10,777 nt of DNA from Chromatiales bacterium (lineage in GTDB: Bacteria; Pseudomonadota; Gammaproteobacteria; Chromatiales; Chromatiaceae): NCBI GenBank assembly GCA_024762485.1, contig JANTHH010000083.1:1-10777 (forward strand), in the 5' to 3' direction. Shown piece by piece: positions 6,067-10,777 of the stretch (position 1 is its first letter; the number at the start of each line of letters is the position of its first letter). A model generated the notes under the pieces. That model made no database searches. It was not told where the DNA came from and saw only the letters and a program-made list of their open reading frames with translations. Position numbers and translations under genes: made by a program.

Positions 6067-6270
6067 ATGGCTACAGGTACAGTTAAGTGGTTCAGTGACG
6101 AGAAAGGTTTTGGCTTCATCGCACCGGAAGATGGCTCCAAGGACGTGTTCGTCCATCACAGCGCCATCCAGGGCAGTGGCTTCAAGTCGCTGGCCGAAGG
6201 CCAGAAAGTCACGTTCGACGTCGAGCAGGGTCAGAAAGGCCCCAGCGCGGCCAACGTCGAGCCCCAGTAA
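6067..6270 (+). CDS. csp: CspA-family cold-shock protein (second copy)
   Basis: This 67-residue single cold-shock domain differs from the first copy at nine positions (10, 21, 31, 37, 47, 49, 54, 62, 65). RNP1 KGFGFI (13-18) is intact. In RNP2 the last aromatic is replaced: VFVHH instead of VFVHF, so Phe31 is His31, which may change nucleic-acid binding. AGAGG at 6054-6058 and the MATGTVKWF N-terminus fix the start. The gene has its own promoter, leader and terminator and lies between soxD and ybiT, unrelated in function to either. The shared leader suggests that the two copies arose by duplication of the whole cassette and are controlled alike. Confidence 0.97.
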   Translation: MATGTVKWFSDEKGFGFIAPEDGSKDVFVHHSAIQGSGFKSLAEGQKVTFDVEQGQKGPSAANVEPQ

Positions 6271-6305
6271 ACACTGGGCACCGGGTGCCGGCCACCCGGC
6301 AGCAG

Positions 6306-6330
6306 AAGCCCCGCCCCGGCGGGGCTTTTT
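6306..6330 (+). terminator. Intrinsic terminator of the second csp gene
   Basis: AGCCCCGC (6307-6314) pairs with GCGGGGCT (6319-6326) around a 4-nt loop and runs into five T (6326-6330). It lies 36 bases after the csp stop and separates it from ybiT. Confidence 0.9.
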
Positions 6331-6390
6331 GCGTTTCAGGGAGCACCTGTTGCCCCCTATCCACCACGCATATCCAGGCAGGAAAAGATC

Positions 6391-7986
6391 GTGATCACCA
6401 CATCCAACATCACCATGCAATTCGGCAGCAAGCCGCTGTTCGAGGACATCTCCGTCAAATTCGGCGGTGGTAACCGCTACGGCCTCATCGGTGCCAACGG
6501 CTGCGGCAAATCCACCCTGATGAAGATCCTCGGTGGCGATCTCGAGGCGACCAGCGGCAGCGTCTCCGTGGAACCCGACAAGCGCGTCGGCAAGCTGCGC
6601 CAGGACCAGTTCGCCTTCGAGGCGCATACGGTGCTGGACACAGTGATCATGGGACACGACGAGCTATGGGCCGTGAAGTCCGAGCGCGACCGCATCTACA
6701 GCCTGCCGGAGATGAGCGAAGAGGATGGCATGAAGGTGGCCGAACTGGAGGTGCAGTTCGCCGAACTCGATGGATATACCGCAGAATCCCGTGCCGGCGA
6801 GCTGCTGCTCGGCCTGGAGATCCCGCTGGAGCAGCACAATGGCCCGATGAGCGCAGTGGCCCCCGGCTGGAAGTTGCGCGTGCTGCTGGCCCAGGCGTTG
6901 TTCGCCGACCCCGACATCATGCTGCTGGACGAACCCACCAACAACCTCGACATCAACACCATCCGCTGGCTGGAAGGCGTCCTCAACGAACGCAACAGCA
7001 CCATGATCATCATCTCTCACGATCGCCACTTCCTGAACAGCGTGTGCACCCACATGGCCGATCTGGACTATGGCGAACTGCGGGTCTACCCGGGCAACTA
7101 CGATGAATACATGACCGCAGCTACCGCGGTGCGCGAACGTCAGTATGCCGAGAATGCCAAGAAGAAGGCGCAGATGGCGGAACTGCAGACCTTCGTCAGC
7201 CGCTTCTCCGCCAACGCCTCCAAGGCCAAGCAGGCCACCTCCCGCCAGCGCCAGTTGGAGAAGATCAAGCTCGACGAGATCAAACCATCGAGTCGCGTCA
7301 ATCCATTCATCCGCTTCGAACAGGACAAGAAATTGTTCCGCCTGGCACTCGAGGTCAAGGGGCTGGCGAAGGGTTTCGACGATGCCCCACTGTTCGACGG
7401 GCTCGACCTCACCGTCGAGGTTGGCGAGCGTATCGCCATCATCGGCCCCAACGGCATCGGCAAGACCACCCTGCTGCGCAGCCTGGTGGGTGACCTGGAG
7501 CCCGACAACGGCACCGTGAAGTGGTCGGAAAATGCCAAGCTGGGTTACTTTGCCCAGGATCACGCCGCCGACTTTGCCGAAGACAGCAACCTGTATGACT
7601 GGATGGATCAGTGGAAGCAGGAGGGTGACGACGAGCAGGTCATCCGCGGCACCCTCGGTCGCCTGCTGTTCTCCCAGGACGAGATAAAGAAATCGGTCAA
7701 GGTGATCTCAGGCGGCGAGCAGGGCCGCATGCTGTTCGGCAAGATGATGCTGCAGAAACCCAACATCATGCTGATGGACGAGCCGACCAACCACCTGGAC
7801 ATGGAGTCCATCGAGTCACTGAATACCGCGCTGGAGAACTATCCGGGCACCTTGATCTTCGTCAGCCACGACCGCGAGTTCGTCTCCTCGCTGGCGACCC
7901 GCATCATTGAATTGACACCCAATGGCGTGCTCGATTTCAGCGGCAACTACGAGGATTACCTGCAGAAGCAGGGACTGGCGGCCTGA
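6391..7986 (+). CDS. ybiT: YbiT-type ABC-F ATPase
   Basis: This is a soluble twin-ABC protein of the ABC-F class (531 residues; E. coli YbiT has 530). ABC-F proteins bind the ribosomal E site and relieve stalled translation; they have no membrane domain. Visible are Walker A GANGCGKST (34-42), Walker B IMLLDE (176-181), the inter-domain linker rich in Lys and Gln (about 241-310), Walker A GPNGIGKTT (352-360), signature SGGEQ (440-444) and Walker B IMLMDE (459-464). The first domain has VAPGWKLR where a canonical signature would have SGG, as in E. coli YbiT. From memory the match to YbiT runs through the whole protein, including TMQFGSKPLFE and QDQFAFE. The start is GTG with AGGA (6379-6382) 8 bases upstream. 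No clear promoter is visible in 6331-6390. Confidence 0.95.
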   Translation: MITTSNITMQFGSKPLFEDISVKFGGGNRYGLIGANGCGKSTLMKILGGDLEATSGSVSVEPDKRVGKLRQDQFAFEAHTVLDTVIMGHDELWAVKSERDRIYSLPEMSEEDGMKVAELEVQFAELDGYTAESRAGELLLGLEIPLEQHNGPMSAVAPGWKLRVLLAQALFADPDIMLLDEPTNNLDINTIRWLEGVLNERNSTMIIISHDRHFLNSVCTHMADLDYGELRVYPGNYDEYMTAATAVRERQYAENAKKKAQMAELQTFVSRFSANASKAKQATSRQRQLEKIKLDEIKPSSRVNPFIRFEQDKKLFRLALEVKGLAKGFDDAPLFDGLDLTVEVGERIAIIGPNGIGKTTLLRSLVGDLEPDNGTVKWSENAKLGYFAQDHAADFAEDSNLYDWMDQWKQEGDDEQVIRGTLGRLLFSQDEIKKSVKVISGGEQGRMLFGKMMLQKPNIMLMDEPTNHLDMESIESLNTALENYPGTLIFVSHDREFVSSLATRIIELTPNGVLDFSGNYEDYLQKQGLAA

Positions 7987-8135
7987 TCCCCCCGAGTATG
8001 CGGGAACCCACCTGACGATCTCCCTTGATGGCGGCACGGCCAGCTGTGGGGCCGGAATCCCTTTCGGGAGCGCCTTAGGCCAGAGGGGTGGCGAGGGACT
8101 TTTCCGCTCGTCTGTTCAGTTAGGGATAAGGCCGA
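7987..8135. other. Convergent intergenic gap, no clear terminator
   Basis: The 149 bases between the ends of ybiT and the metallopeptidase gene hold no reading frame I can support. Small hairpins exist: TCCC-TTTC-GGGA at about 8058-8069, and AGGCCG (8129-8134) with CGGCCT (8147-8152) spanning the peptidase stop. Neither is followed by a T-run on either strand, so the expected bidirectional terminator is not evident. Confidence 0.4.
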
Positions 8136-10253
8136 TCAATGACAACCGGCCTCACGCCATGCATTGTCCGGCGCCAGCTGGGCGTCCAGGGCCGATCGGC
8201 CAGGCAGACGCAGATTCGGCGGTGAGTCGGTGAATGTCCGGCTCAGCGGTGAATGGACCACCACCAACCCCTCGCGCAGCCGGTTGCTCACACCAGGAAG
8301 GTCGAACACCAGCCGGCCGAAGCCGGCATAGTGGGTCAGCTTGCGGGCCAGCAGACTGATGGCCTGTGCGCCTCGGGCGCCGATGAAACCCAGCGCCGGC
8401 CGGCCATTGTCGGGGTCGAGCATCACCACGGCCTGCTGTTGCGGGTCGATCAGCTGATCCCCGACCATGGCACCGTCCGCCAGCAAACCCTGCCCCGCCG
8501 ACGTGAACCTCGCCACGGATTCCCGGACAAACCGGTTGTCCCAGCCGAGCAGCCAGACCGCTGCATCCTCCGGTAGCCGGTCGATGGCGTCGTCGTAGAT
8601 CACCCTGACATTGCGATAACGACGCTGCCACTGTTGTGCCAGCTCTCGCCAGGCCGCCTGCTCCCCGGGGCTTGCCTTGGCCGGCAGCACCAGCAGTTGT
8701 TCGTCACTGCCGAACAGCCTGCCCAGCGAGTTCGGCCGCTCGGCGGGCAGCAGTTGCCGGAACAGATCGAAGGCGGGGTCCACATCGACCCGCAGTGGCC
8801 GGGAGGCAAATGTCCATTGCACCTCGGTCTCCCGCCCGGTCATCGGCACCTCCATCCAGCGGGCCGACTGTTCGCCCGCCAGGGTGACGGCAACCGGCAC
8901 CGTCATCGGATAGACCGCGCCGGCCTGGGTCTGCTGCAAATGCAGACTGAGATGGTGGCCATCCACCTGTGCCCGCGCCAGCGCCAGCGTCGGCGCGCCA
9001 AGCCTGTCCAGCCAGTTGTGCCGGAAGGCATCGGGGTCGGGCAGGCCATGGCGGGCGAACACCCCGAGCAGGTCGTCGATGCTGGCACGCCTGAAACGAT
9101 AGTCCCGGTAGAAGTCACGCAGCGCGGCGATGAAGGCCGCGTCTCCGAGCTCGCGCCGGATCATGTGGAACAACATCATCGACTTGCTGTAGCCCACCGC
9201 CTGGCTGGCATCGTCGTGACGGGCACGAAACGCACGCAGTGGAAAATCCCGCCCCGTGGCGGCGAAGTTGGCATAACGTTCCAGGGCCCTGCGGCGATAG
9301 TCTGCCCCCTGCCCCACCATCTCCTTGATCAGGTGATCGGCCAGATAGGCAGTCAGGCCCTCGCTCCAGTTGCCGCCATCTGCAGCCAGAAACACCCCGT
9401 TGCCCCACCAGTTGTGCACGATCTCGTGAGGCAGCGAGGAATCGACCAGGAAAGGCAGGCGCAGTACCCGCGAGCCCAGCAGGGTGAACGAGGGCATCCC
9501 GTAACCGGTCTGCCAGGGATTCTCCACCACGGCGAAATGATCATATGGATACGCGCCGAGCAGTTGCTCGTAGAGTGTCACGTAGCGACCCGATGCATTC
9601 AGATATCGCTGTGCCAGGGGCGCATCCGGCTTCAGCAGCAGCACCTCGATCAGGGTCGTGGGTGTGCGGCACTGGTAGCGTGCATAGGGGCCGGCGACCA
9701 GGAGGATGTCGTCCTGCGGCATCGGGGCGTCCCATACCGTGGCCCCGTCCTCGAGCGAGCGCGTGCCGGCGCTCATCCCGTGCCAGCCGGCAGGCAGTCT
9801 CAGCCGCAGGCTATAGGACTGCATGTGGCCGGCGAAGGCCGGGTACCAGCCGGCAGCGCCATCGAGATAGACGCCCGCATCGCTGACCATGCCCACCGGC
9901 ATGCCATGACCGCGCCGTTCACCCAGCCCTTTCAGGCTGCCGGCATAATGCAGTGTCAGCGTGTCAGCGTCCGCTGTCCCCCGGTACCGATACCGGATCG
10001 TGCGACCGTGAGCCGACGCGGACTGGACCTCCAGCCGGCCATTCTCCGGCACCGGCTGCAGGCCTGCAGCCAGGCTGAATACCGGCTCATCCCTGACGGC
10101 ACGCGGGAGGCGCATGCGATCGGTCACGGTGATCCCGCCAGTCGCAGGATCGAGCTGCAGCTCGATATCATGGTGTACAGTTGCCGCCAGGTTCACGGCC
10201 CACGGCAGCCAGAACAAGGCACCGATCAATCCACAGGACAGACTCTTTCGCAT
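8136..10253 (-). CDS. Exported M1-type zinc metallopeptidase with extra C-terminal domain
   Basis: This 705-residue protein has a Sec signal peptide (MRKSLSCGLIGALFWLPWAV, cut near residues 23-24). Residues about 25-200 form a beta-rich N-terminal region like that of M1 aminopeptidases. The zinc site is HEIVH (276-280) followed by NWWGN, with the third ligand Glu298 in NWSEGLTAYLAD; Tyr355 in GYSKSMMLFHM fits the catalytic tyrosine. The spacing between His280 and Glu298 is 17 residues, whereas classic M1 enzymes have 18, and the GAMEN motif is replaced by GYGMPS (250-255), so substrate binding probably differs. After about 420 come a beta-like segment and a ~190-residue C-terminal region that I do not recognise. 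The start at 10253 is set by the signal peptide and by AGGAG (10265-10269 on -). It diverges from the ChaN-like gene with overlapping start codons. Confidence 0.88.
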   Translation of the reverse strand: MRKSLSCGLIGALFWLPWAVNLAATVHHDIELQLDPATGGITVTDRMRLPRAVRDEPVFSLAAGLQPVPENGRLEVQSASAHGRTIRYRYRGTADADTLTLHYAGSLKGLGERRGHGMPVGMVSDAGVYLDGAAGWYPAFAGHMQSYSLRLRLPAGWHGMSAGTRSLEDGATVWDAPMPQDDILLVAGPYARYQCRTPTTLIEVLLLKPDAPLAQRYLNASGRYVTLYEQLLGAYPYDHFAVVENPWQTGYGMPSFTLLGSRVLRLPFLVDSSLPHEIVHNWWGNGVFLAADGGNWSEGLTAYLADHLIKEMVGQGADYRRRALERYANFAATGRDFPLRAFRARHDDASQAVGYSKSMMLFHMIRRELGDAAFIAALRDFYRDYRFRRASIDDLLGVFARHGLPDPDAFRHNWLDRLGAPTLALARAQVDGHHLSLHLQQTQAGAVYPMTVPVAVTLAGEQSARWMEVPMTGRETEVQWTFASRPLRVDVDPAFDLFRQLLPAERPNSLGRLFGSDEQLLVLPAKASPGEQAAWRELAQQWQRRYRNVRVIYDDAIDRLPEDAAVWLLGWDNRFVRESVARFTSAGQGLLADGAMVGDQLIDPQQQAVVMLDPDNGRPALGFIGARGAQAISLLARKLTHYAGFGRLVFDLPGVSNRLREGLVVVHSPLSRTFTDSPPNLRLPGRSALDAQLAPDNAWREAGCH

Positions 10254-10777
10254 GATCACCCACACTCCTGCATTCCTGCGCCGGATGGCCTCGACCGGCG
10301 CGGCACTCCTCGCCCTGCTGATGTTACTGGCCAGTGGCGGCTGTGTCGTGACCGCACCGTTCAGCAAAGGGGAGCATAGCGATGGTGCCCACACGGAGAT
10401 CACGGATGCCAGGCAGCTCGCCAGCGCCCTCGCCGGCAGACGCGTGGTGTTCGTGGGCGAGACCCACCCGCGCTATGACCACCATCTCATCCAGCTCGAG
10501 GCTCTGAAGGCACTGCACCGGCAGGATACGCAACTGGCCATCGGTGTCGAGTGGTTCCAGCAGCCTTTCCAGCCGGTGCTCGATGACTACATCGCCGGGC
10601 GCATCGACGAGAAGACGCTGCTGAAACGCAGCGAATGGTTCAGCCGCTGGCGCTTCGACTATCGCCTGTATCGCCCGATCATGCGCTACGCCCGGGCGCA
10701 CCGCATCCCGGTGATCGCCCTCAACGCACCGGTCGAGCTGACCGATGCGGTACGGGAACAGGGTCTGAACAACCTTG
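10252..10777 (+). CDS. ChaN-like lipoprotein (3' end beyond window)
   Basis: The first 175 residues are visible; the gene runs off the window. A lipoprotein signal with Arg10-Arg11, a leucine-rich core and ASGGC ends at Cys31. The body matches the ChaN family (PF04187, haem-binding lipoproteins such as Campylobacter ChaN, part of the Tiki-like superfamily): VVFVGETHPRYDHHLIQLEA (65-84) with Glu70, His72, His77 and His78, then AIGVEWFQQPFQPVLDDYIAG. The function may be haem or metal binding at the outer membrane; some Tiki relatives are metal-dependent proteases. The ATG at 10252 shares CATG with the start of the divergent peptidase; an in-frame ATG at 10285 is possible but loses the Arg pair of the signal. 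The ribosome binding site is weak (AGGA 10235-10238, 13 bases upstream). Confidence 0.82.
   Translation, partial: MITHTPAFLRRMASTGAALLALLMLLASGGCVVTAPFSKGEHSDGAHTEITDARQLASALAGRRVVFVGETHPRYDHHLIQLEALKALHRQDTQLAIGVEWFQQPFQPVLDDYIAGRIDEKTLLKRSEWFSRWRFDYRLYRPIMRYARAHRIPVIALNAPVELTDAVREQGLNNL

Noticed and set aside
6664..7563. A 299-codon open frame on - inside ybiT
   Set aside because: It is the complement of conserved ABC-F sequence; long antisense frames are common in such codon use.
7987..8135. Possible small RNA or tRNA between ybiT and the peptidase gene
   Set aside because: No cloverleaf, promoter or terminator could be found; only short hairpins are present.
8634..10379. A 581-codon open frame on + across the metallopeptidase gene
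   Set aside because: It is antisense to a gene with a clear signal peptide and zinc motif; its translation is rich in Gln, Arg, His and Pro with no domain, as expected for a GC-rich shadow frame.

Overview
The window is a GC-rich stretch (roughly 60%) of a proteobacterial chromosome, most likely a gammaproteobacterium. The ABC-F ATPase is a near residue-for-residue YbiT, both cold-shock proteins are of the enterobacterial CspA type, and a SoxC/SoxD pair with two further c-type cytochromes points to a respiring sulfur oxidiser. No tRNA, rRNA, transposon, phage gene or CRISPR array is visible. The sequence looks like ordinary chromosome with compact gene spacing; no gap without a gene exceeds 300 bases.

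Layout. (1) 1-950: a small exported protein of unknown function and an exported DUF3617 protein, both on +, converging on a YihY/BrkB-type membrane protein on - (948-1832). (2) 1833-2356: a cold-shock cassette with promoter, ~130-nt leader, csp gene and strong terminator. (3) 2357-5862: a four-gene redox module on +: cytochrome c' (perfect FNR-type box just upstream), a di-haem cytochrome c with a TTG start, a Tat-exported SoxC-like molybdenum sulfite dehydrogenase, and an overlapping mono-haem SoxD-like lipoprotein. (4) 5863-6330: a second cold-shock cassette, matching the first in promoter position, leader and terminator. (5) 6391-7986: ybiT. (6) 8136-10777: a large exported M1-type metallopeptidase on - and a ChaN-type lipoprotein on + (cut by the window end), whose start codons share one CATG.

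How the genes work together. In the redox module SoxC should oxidise a sulfite-level sulfur group in the periplasm and pass electrons to SoxD. The di-haem cytochrome and cytochrome c' may carry electrons onward or, for cytochrome c', bind NO. No soxXYZAB genes are present in the window, so this is a detached SoxCD-type unit.

The most interesting observations are: the conserved leader shared by the two csp genes, which contains a short stretch complementary to each gene's own ribosome binding site; the redox module lying exactly between the two csp cassettes; the FNR-type box in an unusual position; and the divergent start codons sharing one CATG.
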